A DNA stretch of 45,077 nucleotides, taken from NCBI GenBank assembly GCA_001632435.1, contig KV424070.1, positions 9,163 through 54,239 of the forward strand. The letters are read 5' to 3'. Each line of letters starts with the position of its first letter. The stretch's first letter is position 1. Under the pieces are notes generated by a model that was given only the letters and a program-made list of their open reading frames with translations, did not search any database and was not told the origin of the DNA. The stretch comes from Calocera cornea HHB12733 (Eukaryota; Basidiomycota; Dacrymycetes; Dacrymycetales; Dacrymycetaceae). Made by a program: the position numbers and the translations under genes. Positions 1 to 10,424 of the stretch are shown one piece after another.

Positions 1-341
1 AAAAGGAACTATAACGGAAGCAGTCCCTGAGGTACTAATTTACTTCCTTTCAGGCCCGGAGGCACTGCATCCGAGTGCAGCCGTCCTTCCCAGTGCCCTA
101 TGATGGAGGTTCCTGTTTGGGGCTCCCAGACTCCGTGCCCTCAGGGCTAAAGGCCATTCTAAAGCCGTGCGTGTCGTCACTTGACTCTCAGCCCGAGCCT
201 GGAACAGGGTTAACGGGTCAATCCGAATCGGTCGCGGTTCTGTGCCCTGTGCAATTCGGTCGCCCTCCTTCCTGGCCTGGCTGACTGATTCTCCCTCCCT
301 AGTTTACCGCCACCGAACATCTCTCGCTTACCCTCCTCACA
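1..341 (+). promoter_or_regulatory. Upstream region of copy 1, partly conserved with copies 2 and 3
   Basis: About 330 bp before the start. The segment GGGCTAAAGGCCATTCTAA near 145 and the following TCACTTGACTC match the region upstream of copy 3 (around 21670-21715). CGGTCGC, CCCTGTGCAA and the CCTGGCCTG...CTCCCTCCCT block are shared by all three copies, so the promoter was duplicated with the gene. Confidence 0.5.
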
Positions 342-2216
342 ATGCCGATCACTATGAATGATCTCTTTCGAGGCTGTATTGCCGAAGAGTATACCGGTCG
401 TATCATAGCCGAGTACTGCCAAGAGCGAAGGCTAACCGTGGCGCAACTCAACTTGGAGTGGGCGAAGGAGTATCACAGGAAGACCCCTGAAACTCGGAGC
501 TCGTTTGCGCGGTGGATTCAAGGTACATATCCCTCGGCAGCTGCGAATCTCATGAAGGAGATGTGGCCAGGAGGCAACGCCTTGGAAGAGCTGTCAGAAC
601 CCCAGCAGAGCCTCTGGAATCGGTTCCTGGAAGAGACAAATTGGGCCCCGCCGGGGCACAAGAAGACGCCGTCGAAGACGGCAACCCCGCGCAGCTCGGG
701 AAACGCGGCGCCAGAACCCTCGCCAGATGACTTGGACCTTGCAGAGATTGAGATCTTGGTACAATGCGCCCTCGATGAAACCCTGGACACTCTGGAAGGA
801 ATCCACACGGACGGAGACTTCCTGGTTCGACTGCTCAGGAGCGAATTGGATCACACTGTAGATCCTGTGTCCCGTAGGGTCCCAGCGGATTCGAACTTCG
901 CAAACATGTCGACTGCTCTTCGCGATGTATTGTACAGGACGCATGCAGCTTACATGGTGTGGTCTCGTATACTTGGGGTTCTAGAAACCCTAGAGAGGCG
1001 GGGGATTGAGACGGGATCAGCTCTCCTGGAAGCATGCACTCAGGATGTGAACCTCTTCTGGGACACATTCAGTCTGGTCACGAACCTGCACATCCTCCTC
1101 TCAAGTGCACAAGCAGGAGAGCTCGTTGCTGCTTTCAGTTCTGTACCGCATCTGGCCAGTTGTTTCGACAATATTCCTTCGGTGACAGTCTCATCCGATG
1201 GCCAGTATGTACTCAGTTTTAAATCCAGTCCCGACACACATAAGACGTTGGAACTTTCCAAGCACATCATTGCGCGATGCTGCTCACATTTCGCCACCTC
1301 CGACATTAGCTTTCACCTTCCCGTTGTCCAGTACTTCGAGTCCTGCACGCCGGAAGAGCGAGCCAAGTTTCCAGGCTCGATCTTGGACATCCTGGGTCGA
1401 CTTGCTCCAACTCTCTACATACTCTACTTCTTGAGCTTCCAACGAGACATCGCCGCGTCACATCCTCTTGGCTTAGCACTGGGACGCCTTTATGCCACAT
1501 ACACCCAATCCAATCCACTGGCACCGCCATCAGACGACGATTCGGACGGAGAATATGAGTATTCTCTTCTTCAGGGAGCAGCCATCAACTCCAGCGTCTT
1601 CGAGGCTGCCCGAGAGTCCGGCGATGAAGGACTCATCCCATACCTGCTTGTCAAACAGGAGTTCAATGCGCTTCGAACGGTGATTGACGAACTTGTTGTT
1701 CCCAGCATGTTACACACACCACAAGTGCTCCAACAACCGGCCGAGTGTCTGCAGTTTTGGAACGGCATCTCGAAGAGCCTGATCGACACATGCGACCGGC
1801 ACGGCCTGAAGAAGTCTCAGTTTATGCAAGGCGCAGATTTCAGTTTTTATCTCAACATTGAGAGCCACGGGCATGGGAGTGCTCCCACCATTCACGACGC
1901 GTTGTTCCGTCCGCAGAAGAAGATCATCGCGTTGCCCCGCAAGCAAGCCAAGCTGTTCAGGAAGGTCTTCTCCGACGCGCCTCCGGCCAACATCAAGTGG
2001 TCCGAGCTGGAGAACGCCATGCGCGCCAGTGGCTTCGACGTCGTCCCGATCGCCGGGACCGCCGTTCGGTTCCGTCCCCGGGACGAGAGGGATCGGCCGG
2101 TTGTTCTCTATCGTCCTCACCCGGGCAAGGAGCTCAGCCCGCTGAAGGTCAAGGAGGTTGCTCGGGTGCTGGGGAGGAGATATGGCTGGACCGCCGACAT
2201 GTTTGTGGAGGCGTAG
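342..2216 (+). CDS. Copy 1 of HicA-like C-terminal domain family protein, 624 aa
   Basis: Single uninterrupted frame starting MPITMNDLFRG; the same start is kept in two paralogs in this window. The first ~500 residues are mostly helical-looking and I recognise no family; a DLDLAEIEILVQCALDE block (about residues 128-144) is strongly conserved among the copies. The last ~95 residues resemble the small alpha-beta-beta-beta-alpha HicA/YcfA RNA-binding fold: KWSELENAMRASGFDVV, then GTAVRFRP, then RPHPGKELSPLKVKE and a closing RYGW. In bacterial HicA the GSH histidine is catalytic; here that position reads GTA, so mRNA-interferase activity is unlikely and an RNA- or protein-binding role is more plausible (inference). 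Similar C-terminal segments occur in many uncharacterised fungal proteins. No signal peptide or membrane segment is seen. It is transcribed away from the window edge and followed by a degenerate repeat tract also found beside copy 2. Confidence 0.85.
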   Translation: MPITMNDLFRGCIAEEYTGRIIAEYCQERRLTVAQLNLEWAKEYHRKTPETRSSFARWIQGTYPSAAANLMKEMWPGGNALEELSEPQQSLWNRFLEETNWAPPGHKKTPSKTATPRSSGNAAPEPSPDDLDLAEIEILVQCALDETLDTLEGIHTDGDFLVRLLRSELDHTVDPVSRRVPADSNFANMSTALRDVLYRTHAAYMVWSRILGVLETLERRGIETGSALLEACTQDVNLFWDTFSLVTNLHILLSSAQAGELVAAFSSVPHLASCFDNIPSVTVSSDGQYVLSFKSSPDTHKTLELSKHIIARCCSHFATSDISFHLPVVQYFESCTPEERAKFPGSILDILGRLAPTLYILYFLSFQRDIAASHPLGLALGRLYATYTQSNPLAPPSDDDSDGEYEYSLLQGAAINSSVFEAARESGDEGLIPYLLVKQEFNALRTVIDELVVPSMLHTPQVLQQPAECLQFWNGISKSLIDTCDRHGLKKSQFMQGADFSFYLNIESHGHGSAPTIHDALFRPQKKIIALPRKQAKLFRKVFSDAPPANIKWSELENAMRASGFDVVPIAGTAVRFRPRDERDRPVVLYRPHPGKELSPLKVKEVARVLGRRYGWTADMFVEA

Positions 2217-2279
2217 TACTCCCACGTTGTGGACTTATGCTACCGATGATTCATCATACAATAGTACGCTTTCCTATGA

Positions 2280-2580
2280 TAAGGCTTCCTGTAAAGTTCA
2301 ACTGGGTACGGCAGTGTCGTTGGTGGTCGAAATTGTTAACGGGAGCCGGCATTTGCAACGTGATTATATCTGTCATTGGAACGGCAGCTGGCAATGTCGT
2401 AGGTGAACAGTGTCGTTGGAACTGTCATTGAAATTCTCGTTTCCGTCGTCGTTGAAACCGTCATTGGACCCGCCGTTGGCCGTTTCGTTCGTTGATGCTG
2501 TCACTGGAACCGTCATTGCACCGTCATTGTACAGTAGTTGGACCGCCGTTCGTAACGTCACCGCTGGTGGCAACGGTTAA
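2280..2580 (+). repeat. Degenerate GTCATTGGAACC-type tandem tract after copy 1
   Basis: A 300-bp stretch built from diverged short units around TGTCATTGGAAC / CGTCGTTG / CGTCATTG. It begins within 70 bp of the copy 1 stop codon. The shared lead-in AAGGCTTCCTGTAA and GGTACGGCAGTGTCGTT also occurs, inverted, beside the stop codon of copy 2. Confidence 0.65.
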
Positions 2581-3601
2581 CAGACCTGTCATTTTGTCTT
2601 ATCTCGACAACTCACCCCTTCTATCACTTATCCGCCGACTCAAGTGTCCCACAATCACTCAAACTTTCAACGGCCCAGGGCGGTACGGGTGGAGCACAGC
2701 AGCCCGACTTCACCCGAACGCGAGAAGTGGGAGAACTTCACAAACATTTCCCAAGTCCTCAAGTTTAGGCGGGGTACTCAGGCTGTCCGAGGGATGCTCG
2801 GCCCCAACCAGTTCGAAATGAGGGGCGCGCTATGATACGTTGCAGCAACCATATACGCGGCATCCTCATACATCTCCCCCCCGCGTTGAGATGATGCATC
2901 TCAAAAGCAAGCGGCAAGTCCAAACGACCGCTGGTCACATATCAGGCATCCGTCCCAAAGCGGTAAGCCGCCCGCTCGGCTCTAGCATAGCATACAGCCA
3001 ACAAACACAAATCAGTTCTTTCCCCTGGTATCCACAAACGACTGGATTCGGGTCCCCCTCGGGCCCTTCTACAGCTTTGGAACAGAAACACGGAGTGAGG
3101 ATGCCACGACACGACAGGAGGAGGAAAGCGAATAGGCGGGTTAGATGGAAAGATAATTTGTGCCCCGATTAGTTGAAACAAATGAGTTTAAGCACCGATA
3201 TCGGCAAGGGGGTGCAAGCCCGCACCACGCACAGCGCACGGCGCATGGCGGCGAGCACACCTTGACACCCATGCAACGAAGGAGATAATAAAGAAAAAAT
3301 GCAAATGGGAGAAAATGCAGTGGTGATCCCAGATCCACGATCCGCCCGAGAGGGAAATCAATGATGGAGGGGGATGACACATGACAGGAATCGGTGGAGA
3401 GGCCAAAGGGGTATAGGAAGGGGTCCGCTGTCCTTCGATAACGAGGCCAAGGAGGAAAGAAAGGAGGGGAGGGAAATTGAATGGATCTATACAACCGAGG
3501 TTTCAGGCCGAGCAGGCACCCGCTGCTCGCCGACGAGATCCCATATCCGAGGACGTAACCGGTGACGGCGTGCAAGTCGTTGCAAGATGGATTCAAGGAA
3601 A
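2581..3601. other. Intergenic region between copy 1 and the sterol desaturase
   Basis: About 1 kb without a convincing gene. Short open frames are present on both strands but none has a recognisable domain or plausible exon partners. The right part should contain the 3' UTR of the minus-strand desaturase gene. Confidence 0.5.
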
Positions 3602-4615
3602 TCACTCGGCCTTGCCGCCCTTCTTCTTCATATTCTCGAGCGCGTCCAGGAGCGGGTCGAGCTCCTTCCCGGGCTGCTTGAAGCTGCCGCCGACCCAGTC
3701 AGCCCACGTGAAGTACTGGCCGTAGTTGACCGTGAAGTAAATATGGTGCAGGGTGTGGTGGGCCGGGCCGTTGATGAACCGCAGGAGCGGGTGGTCGACG
3801 AGCATGTCACCGTCGTGGATGAGGATCGTCCATACGTTGACGAAGACGAAGAGGCCGAGGTAGAGGTGCCGTTGCAGCGGGAAGAGGAAGATGAAGAAGT
3901 GGTAGGGCATGCCTTGCGCGGTACCGTCCAGCGGGTGGAAGGCGTGCGAGGCGAACGGGGTGGGCACTGGGCGCGATGTCAGTGTGGGTCAATGGCAAGG
4001 CGCATACATGGACGTACCGATCCACTTGTGGTGCGGCTTGTGGATGTACCTGTAGACACTTGGATGGTGCAGCCCGCGGTGGATCCAGTATATGCAGTAG
4101 TCGGTGAACAGCAGGAAGAGCGGGATGGAAAGGAAGAAGTAGGCCCATCCGTATTCATCCACCCTGTGGTACAGCTTGCTGTACCCCCTGACCTCCATGA
4201 GAAACCACGGCATCATCAGCACCATCATTCCCGGGAAGCTGCCTACGCTCAGGCGGATCTCCTTCGAGATCTGGTTGGGAAGGTAGCGCGAGTGGGACTT
4301 GAGCCTGTGGTCGAAGATGAAGGCGTAAGAGGCGTAGGCGAAGATGAAGTAGAGGAGGTTGATGCCGATCATGGTGATGACGCTGAGGGAGAGGAGCTGC
4401 CGGCCGAGGTGGTCCTGTGGCCAGGCGGAGGTAGGCACGCCTGGCTGGGGGAGGTAGGCGGAGAAGGGGTCTGGGGAGGATGCGTTGAGGAGGGGGAGGG
4501 ATGCGTTTGAGAGAGCGGAGAGGGTGCTCGTTGCGTGGAGGGGGTCTGCGGGGACCCACTTGGCGTAGAGCGAGTCGAGCAGGTAGTAGTCCGCGTACTC
4601 GAGCACGACGTCCAT
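3602..4615 (-). CDS. ERG3: C-5 sterol desaturase (Delta7-sterol 5(6)-desaturase), 320 aa
   Basis: Two exons, 4018-4615 and 3602-3966, joined across a 51-nt intron (GTACGT...CCCAG) that restores KWIVPTPFASHAFHP. The protein is an ER membrane di-iron enzyme that introduces the C5-C6 double bond late in ergosterol synthesis. The three histidine boxes of the fatty-acid hydroxylase/sterol desaturase superfamily are intact: HRGLHH at 179-184, HKPHH at 192-196 and HHTLHH at 269-274. Hydrophobic segments lie near residues 75-101, 126-140, 158-178 and 222-250. The start MDVVLEYADYYLLDSLYAKW and the length are typical of fungal ERG3. It is transcribed toward copy 1 and away from a strongly strand-biased GA/CT-rich upstream region. 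Confidence 0.93.
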
Positions 4616-5289
4616 CTTGCAATGTGCCTAGAGGGGGTGGGCAGCTGGTCGTGCGAGAGGAGGGGAGGGTGGGAGAGGGTGGACGGCGTGCGGGGGGGGA
4701 GGAAAGGGCCGGGTTGGACGGAGAGGGAGGAGGGGAGGGATAAAGACAAGCAGCGGGGGGAGGGCAATAACGAGCGACGGTGCCTCAATGCGGGATGAGG
4801 TAAGCGGGCCAACGGGGGGAAGAGGGAGGGAGACAAGGAAGGGAGGGCGCCGGCCGTGCGCTGCGATGATTCGCTGGGGTGGGCGAAGGGGACGAGGGGG
4901 ACGGTAGGGGCAAAGAACGACGGGAGAGAATATGGTGCCTGCCTGTGTGTGGGCCGCGCGCATCCGACCTTGGCCGCGGCGACGACGGCCGCACACAAAG
5001 GGCGCAATCGCCACCCCGATTGCTCCCGCTGCTGGCGCCATCACCTCGGCTCACGGGGAAAAACAGAGCGGATCTAAAGACAACGCGTCGACGGGAGCGG
5101 TTCTGATGAACGTGATATGGACACCGGAATGGGCACATCGGACATTGCATTTCGAGGGTACTAGTAGGTCTGTCTCTCTTGAATGATTGCATGGTGCTCG
5201 GCGAGCTCTTCAGACAAAATGACAGTCCGGTCAAGAGTTGCGACCCAAGCTCAAGGCATTGGCAACGGCGGTTCAACTACAGCCCCAAC
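4616..5289 (-). promoter_or_regulatory. Upstream region of ERG3, strand-biased CT-rich tract
   Basis: From about 4620 to 4930 the plus strand is almost purely G/A (runs such as GAGGGGAGGGTGGGAGAGG), so the minus strand leading into the ERG3 start is a long pyrimidine tract. CT-rich leaders are common in fungal promoters lacking a clear TATA box; this one is unusually long. No specific transcription-factor site is asserted. The remainder to 5289 shows no gene. Confidence 0.45.
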
Positions 5290-5640
5290 CACGACGATGC
5301 AAGTGTCAGTTTCAGTGACGGTTTAAACCAACGCCAGTGCTAACGGCTGGCTGCAATGAGGTTACAAGGACGGCGCAACTGCAAGTGTCGGTTCCAGCGA
5401 CAGCTTCTACTAGCGACACCGCCAACAGCGATTCCGATGACTGTTGCAACAACGACACCAACGACTATCTCAATGACTATTTCAATGACACTGTCAACCA
5501 ACGACATTGTCAACCGCGGTTCCAATGACAGCTATAATGACGTTGCAAAGAACGGTTCCAATAGCGATATCATCCACTAACGACACTGCCGTACCAAGGA
5601 ACCTTACAGGAAGCCTTACGACAGCAAACATGTCGTAATA
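5290..5640 (-). repeat. Inverted copy of the degenerate repeat tract, 3' of copy 2
   Basis: Read on the minus strand, it starts with AAGGCTTCCTGTAAGG and GGTACGGCAGTGTCGTTAG, then GCAACGTCATTATAGCTGTC and repeated GTCATTGGAAC/GTCGTTG units. It is the counterpart of the tract downstream of copy 1, so the 3' flanks of copies 1 and 2 share a common origin. Confidence 0.65.
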
Positions 5641-5698
5641 TCGTGCAGTATGTATGAAACATCAGTAGCATAAAGCTATTACCCACAACCCAGAAGTA

Positions 5699-7603
5699 CT
5701 ACCCCTCCGCAAATGTGTCGGCGGTCCAGCCATACTTCCTCCCCAGCACCCGAGCAACCTCCTTGACCTTCAGCGGGCTGAGCTCTTTTCCCGGGTGAGG
5801 ACGATAGAGAACGACCGGCCGATCCCTCTCGTCCCGGGGCCGGAACCGAACGGCGGTCCCGGCGATCGGGACGACGTCGAAGCCACTGGCGCGCATGGCG
5901 TTCTCCAGCTCGGACCACTTGATGTTGGCCGGAGGGGTGTCGGAGAAGATCTTCCTGAACAGCTTGGCTTGCTTGCGCGGCACAGGGATGATCTGCTTCT
6001 TCTGCGGGACGAGCACTGTATCACCCACAGCACTGGCTGAAACAGAGGCCGGTTTGCTGCTCGTCATGTGGACATAGAAGCTAAACTCTGCTCCTCGAAG
6101 AAAGGAATCCTTTAGATTGTGACGCTCGCAGGCGTCCATGATGCTCCTTGAGACGCTGGTCCAGAAACGGGCACGCTCGGAGGGCTGTTGGAGGACTTGG
6201 GCGGTCTTGAGTGTAGCGGGAACGGTGATTTCGTTCAGGACTCTTTCCAGCATAGTCAGCTCCTGCTGGACGATCCAGAACGGAATACTCCCTTCCTGTC
6301 CATTTTTCTTGGCGGGGTCAAAGACTTTGGACTGGATGGTCGCTGCCTGAAGGAGGGAATGGTCATAGGCACCAGCCTGGTCGTTGTCGGGAGGAGGAGC
6401 GAGTGGATTGGATTGGACGAACTCCCCGTGCAGATCCCACAGCATCACGGCAATCGGATGTCTCAGCCTTCCCTCCAGCTGATGGCTCAAGAAGTGGAGA
6501 ATGTAGAGGGTGGGAGCGAGCCGGCCCAACATGTCCAAGATGTGCTCTGGAAGTCCAGACCTTTCTTCCGGCGTGCAGCACTCGAAATATTGCACAAGAG
6601 GAAGCTGCCAGCCAATATCCGGCACGGTACGGAAATGTATGCAGAACTGCGAGACGAGGTACTTGGGCAGTGGCAGGTTCATTGTTGAGGGGCTGTGATC
6701 ACTCGGCCGAGTCGGACTGGGACCGCGATTCACCGGGCCTTCGGATGACGGTCTAACGGCTGGAACCCTGTCGAAGGCGCTCTCGAAGTGGGGAATTGCA
6801 GCGAAAGCATACATCAGCTCTGGTCCTTGCACTTTCAGTATGAGGGTGTGCATGTTCGTCACCATACTGAACACATCCCAGAAGAGGTCGGCATTCTTGG
6901 TGCACGCTGCCACCAGATCTGAGCCTGACCGTATCTCCAGCCGCGGCTCCTCGAGAATTTCTAGCACCTCAAGCATTCGAGACCACACCATGAAGGCTGC
7001 ATGCGCCCTGAACAATATCTTCCGGAAGGCAGCTGACAGGTTTGCGAAGTTTGGCGGGGCTGGAGCTGTGCGGGATACGGGGTCGACCGTGTGATCCAAT
7101 TCGTTTCTGAGCATTCGAACCAGAAAGTCGCCATCCGTATGGATCCCTTCTAAAGTGTCCAGGGCTTCGTCGAGGGCGCATTGTACCAAGATCTCAATCT
7201 CTCCAAGGTCCAAGTCCTCCAGGGAGGGTTCTGGCGCAGCGCTTTCCGAGCCACCTGTGGTTGCCATCTTGGACGGCTGTCTCTTCTGAGCTGGCGGCGC
7301 CCACTTCGTGTCTCTCAGGAACCGGCTCCAGAGGCTCTGCTGGAGTTCTAACAGATCTTCCACGGCGTTGCCGCCCGGCCACATGTTGCTCATGATCGTT
7401 GCAGCCGCCGAGGGATACGTACGTCGAATCCACCGTGCAAACGAGTTCCGAGCTTCAGTGGTCTTCCTGTGATCTTCCTTCGCCCATTCCAGGTTGAGTT
7501 GCGCCCCCGTCAGCTGGCGTTCTTCGCAATATTTGGCTAGAGCACGACGTCCATACTCGTCGGCAATACGACCTCGAAAGAGGTCGTTCATCGTGATCGG
7601 CAT
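5699..7603 (-). CDS. Copy 2 of HicA-like C-terminal domain family protein, 634 aa
   Basis: Intron-less. The frame is open for 30 codons further upstream, but the start was placed at MPITMNDLFRG because all three paralogs begin there and the upstream residues align with promoter sequence in copy 3. The unrecognised N-terminal and middle parts are closest to copy 3 (for example DLDLGEIEILVQCALDEALD and FRKILFRAHAAFMVWSRM). The C-terminal HicA-like segment is nearly identical to copy 1 at the nucleotide level, pointing to gene conversion. The GTA in place of the catalytic GSH of bacterial HicA is retained. The 3' end abuts the repeat tract; the 5' end faces the 3' end of the kelch gene. Function unknown. 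Confidence 0.85.
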   Translation of the reverse strand: MPITMNDLFRGRIADEYGRRALAKYCEERQLTGAQLNLEWAKEDHRKTTEARNSFARWIRRTYPSAAATIMSNMWPGGNAVEDLLELQQSLWSRFLRDTKWAPPAQKRQPSKMATTGGSESAAPEPSLEDLDLGEIEILVQCALDEALDTLEGIHTDGDFLVRMLRNELDHTVDPVSRTAPAPPNFANLSAAFRKILFRAHAAFMVWSRMLEVLEILEEPRLEIRSGSDLVAACTKNADLFWDVFSMVTNMHTLILKVQGPELMYAFAAIPHFESAFDRVPAVRPSSEGPVNRGPSPTRPSDHSPSTMNLPLPKYLVSQFCIHFRTVPDIGWQLPLVQYFECCTPEERSGLPEHILDMLGRLAPTLYILHFLSHQLEGRLRHPIAVMLWDLHGEFVQSNPLAPPPDNDQAGAYDHSLLQAATIQSKVFDPAKKNGQEGSIPFWIVQQELTMLERVLNEITVPATLKTAQVLQQPSERARFWTSVSRSIMDACERHNLKDSFLRGAEFSFYVHMTSSKPASVSASAVGDTVLVPQKKQIIPVPRKQAKLFRKIFSDTPPANIKWSELENAMRASGFDVVPIAGTAVRFRPRDERDRPVVLYRPHPGKELSPLKVKEVARVLGRKYGWTADTFAEG

Positions 7604-7720
7604 TGTGAGGGGTTCAAGGGAGAGAAGCTTGGCGGTGATAAGGGGAGGGAGAGTCAGCCAATCAGGCCAGGGGGGAGGGTGGCAGACTTGCACAGAGTAC
7701 AGAGCAGCGACCGATTGTCG

Positions 7721-7730
7721 GCTTAAATAT
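7721..7730 (-). promoter_or_regulatory. TATA-like box of copy 2
   Basis: ATATTTAAGC on the minus strand, about 120 bp before the ATG. The matching TATTTAAGCG stands about 125 bp before the ATG of copy 3, inside otherwise diverging promoter sequence, which supports a functional core promoter. Confidence 0.5.
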
Positions 7731-8019
7731 GTTCAGAACAAGTTGTGAGAACGTTGTGAGCCCTGAGGCAATACAGATCTTTATAGGGGTTGCGCCCGAA
7801 GTCCTTCATCTTTCAGCGTCTTTCATGGACAGCTTCAGTCAAACCTTTCGTTTCTATTCCGGTGGTTAACACCAGCACACGTGTACATGGAAGGATCGAA
7901 ACATGTCCGATGAGGGAGTAGTCATGCGTAGATATGCATAGGGGTAATGTCAATGAAGGTATAGACTTGCAAAGCATGCGGAAACCGCATGTCATCATGG
8001 GGATATAGATCCAGGTAAA

Positions 8020-10424
8020 CTACATCGAGTCCGACTTCTCCGAGACATCGTCGGGATTAGCAACGAAAAGACTAGCGCTCCTGGCCAAGCCGTAAGTGAC
8101 GTTAGATCGAGGACGTGTGCCGCGCAATGCGGTCGTTCTAGAGCGCCGCATAGGATCCTCTTCGCGAGGGGGAGGTGATGGGAGCTGGTTTGGCCCGAGC
8201 GCGGAGGTAGCGGTTTGGGGACCAGTGGACGGGCCCGATAGCCCGGTGGATGGCGATGCACTATCCCCGCTCTCACCGTGCTGCGTTAAATCGGAGATAC
8301 TTCCTTCCTCTCGGCGGACGACATCCACGCCTCCTGCGCGTGCGATTTGCTCGAGCAGCTCGCTCCGCGCCGTGCGGGCCGAGTTGAGAGAGGTTGTGGA
8401 ATCTTGCTGCGGAGAGATAGGATGGTATTTGGCTCCCCGACGTGCGGCTTTACCAGCGGAGGGAGGCGACGTCTCTGTGATGGTGCCCAGACCCAGACCA
8501 GGAGGCGGGGGCGGGTTCGGGTCACGGAAGTCGAGTGGTATAACCGGCCGCCTAGGAGTCGTGGGCGATGACGCTGATGATAGGATCGGAGAGATAAGCT
8601 GGGACGAAGACTGGCGCAGCTTGCCCCACCAAGAGTCAACTCGGCCGAGCGAGGTTCCGCCCGTGCTAATCTGGGGTAGGATGGGCGGTGCGCGCTGAGA
8701 GCGTTGGGACCACGAGCTCGGCGAGCTGGGTCCGCTCACAGTTGAGTAGTGGAGCGGGGCGGGTGGGCGGAGTGTGTCGATCGAGGTCCTCCGCGTGTCG
8801 AGAGCAAATGCCGACTTTCCACTGAGCCCGCTTCCAGACCCACTCCCGCTGCCCGAGCCAGAGCCAGAACCAGAGGCGGAGCCCGAACTGTTTGCACCGT
8901 GCTCATGAAGCGCTGTGAGACGCTTAGGCGGTTGGAGCGGCGAGTATTCCGGTTGAATCGGGCTGTGTAGACTGGCGATCCCCGACGCTGGTTCTGGCGG
9001 CGGCGGCGGCAGCGCCGCATGTCCCGCAGTTGCATGCTCGCTCGACCCGTGCTGAGTTGAGGATGGGCCATGGCCTGCGCTCGCATGCTCGCTGGAGCCG
9101 TGTCCTGAACTTGAGAGGCGCTCCTCGGTGCTCATTTGGGACGCTGCTGTCGCCGACGGAGGGGGCGCGAAGCTCTGTGCCGGTTCTCCTTCCCCGGAAG
9201 CAAGGGCATCAGAAGCCGCCGTCGCCGAGCTCTCAGCAGCGGAAGACGGCGGTCCGCCACCAACATCCGTGCGGGCCGTCGCAGTGCTCGGCTGGCCCGC
9301 ACTGTGCCCGGGCGAAGCGAGCATGCTGCTGGAGGGTCTCCCGTGCCCAGTGCTGCTGGCCGTGGACGTCCTCGGTCGGCCGGCGCTGTGCCCCGCCGTA
9401 GCGCCGATGCTGCTGCCTGGCTGCCCGCCGTGCCCGGCGCTCGCGCGGCCGGAGGCATAGCTCCCCAGCTGCCGACTCGCGCCCGAGCCGCCGCTCTCGT
9501 CGCTCGAGTGCGCCGGCACGCGCCAGCTCCCCGACCTCGGCCTCCGACCAGTCTCAGTCCCACTCGGGCCCCCCTCGCCCGGGCCCGAACGCATAAACCC
9601 ATACCCGACACCGACGTCCCTCCCGAAGCCGATGGGCGCCGCGTGCCCCAGGGCGCTGTCGCTCGCCCAGGGATCCGCGTACGTGCTGTTCCCGCCGTAC
9701 GACGCCGCGGTCGCGACGGTGCTCATGCTCGGCGTGCGGGAGTGCATGCTCGGCCTCGCCGCGCCAGGGGGCACGTAGGCGCTGCGCGGCTGGGGTGGGG
9801 AGGCGGGGTCGGGGTCGGATGCTGGGCCGGGAGGCGCCGGCCGGCCGTCGCGGTCGATGAACGCCAGTCCTTCGCCGAAGGGATCCTTCTCCCACCACTC
9901 GGGGCTGCGCGTGCTGCCCGCCTCCGACCCCGACCCGCGCAGCAGGGCGCTCCGTACACTCCTCACGCTGCGGTTCGCCGCCGCCCACCCGGCCGCGAGC
10001 ACGGCGGGGATCCCGGGCGCCGCGGCGGTGTCATAAGACCGCTGCGAGCCGCGCGCGCGGGAGAAGCGCGAGAGCCTGGAAGGGCGGGACGAGCGCGTGC
10101 CGTCCGACGGCTGGCGCGAGGGCAGGTCCTCAGACGCCAGGATGTCGAACCGCGTTTTGCTCCTGCGCGACTTGTCCTTGGGCGGGGCGAGCCCGAGCAG
10201 GCCGCTCCACCGGCCCCGGCCCCGGTCCCGCGCGGGGCCGTCTTCCTCTTGCGCTGCTTCGGCAGCCCCGGCCCCAGCGATCGCTGCGGCCCCCGCGCCG
10301 CCCTCCCCCTCCCCCTCCCGCTCCGCAGAGAGCAAGCTCGCAGCGCCCTCCCCGCGCCAGCGCGAGCTACTACTGGCGTTCCTGCTGGGCGCGTCCGACC
10401 GCGACCGCGACCGCGACCGCCTGC

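Larger units (their letters stand above)
5699..8265 (-). repeat. Inverted segmental duplication, left arm
   Basis: Contains copy 2, its promoter and the last ~245 bp of the kelch gene. The right arm lies in opposite orientation at about 21180-23747. Shared intergenic landmarks include CCTTCCATGTACACGTG, TTTGCAAGTCTATACCTTCA and the TATA-like box. Confidence 0.85.

Noticed and set aside
3587..4510. 307-codon open frame on the plus strand
   Set aside because: It lies entirely antisense to ERG3, whose histidine boxes and splice site are unmistakable; the product is only a low-complexity Glu/Val/Asp-rich shadow.
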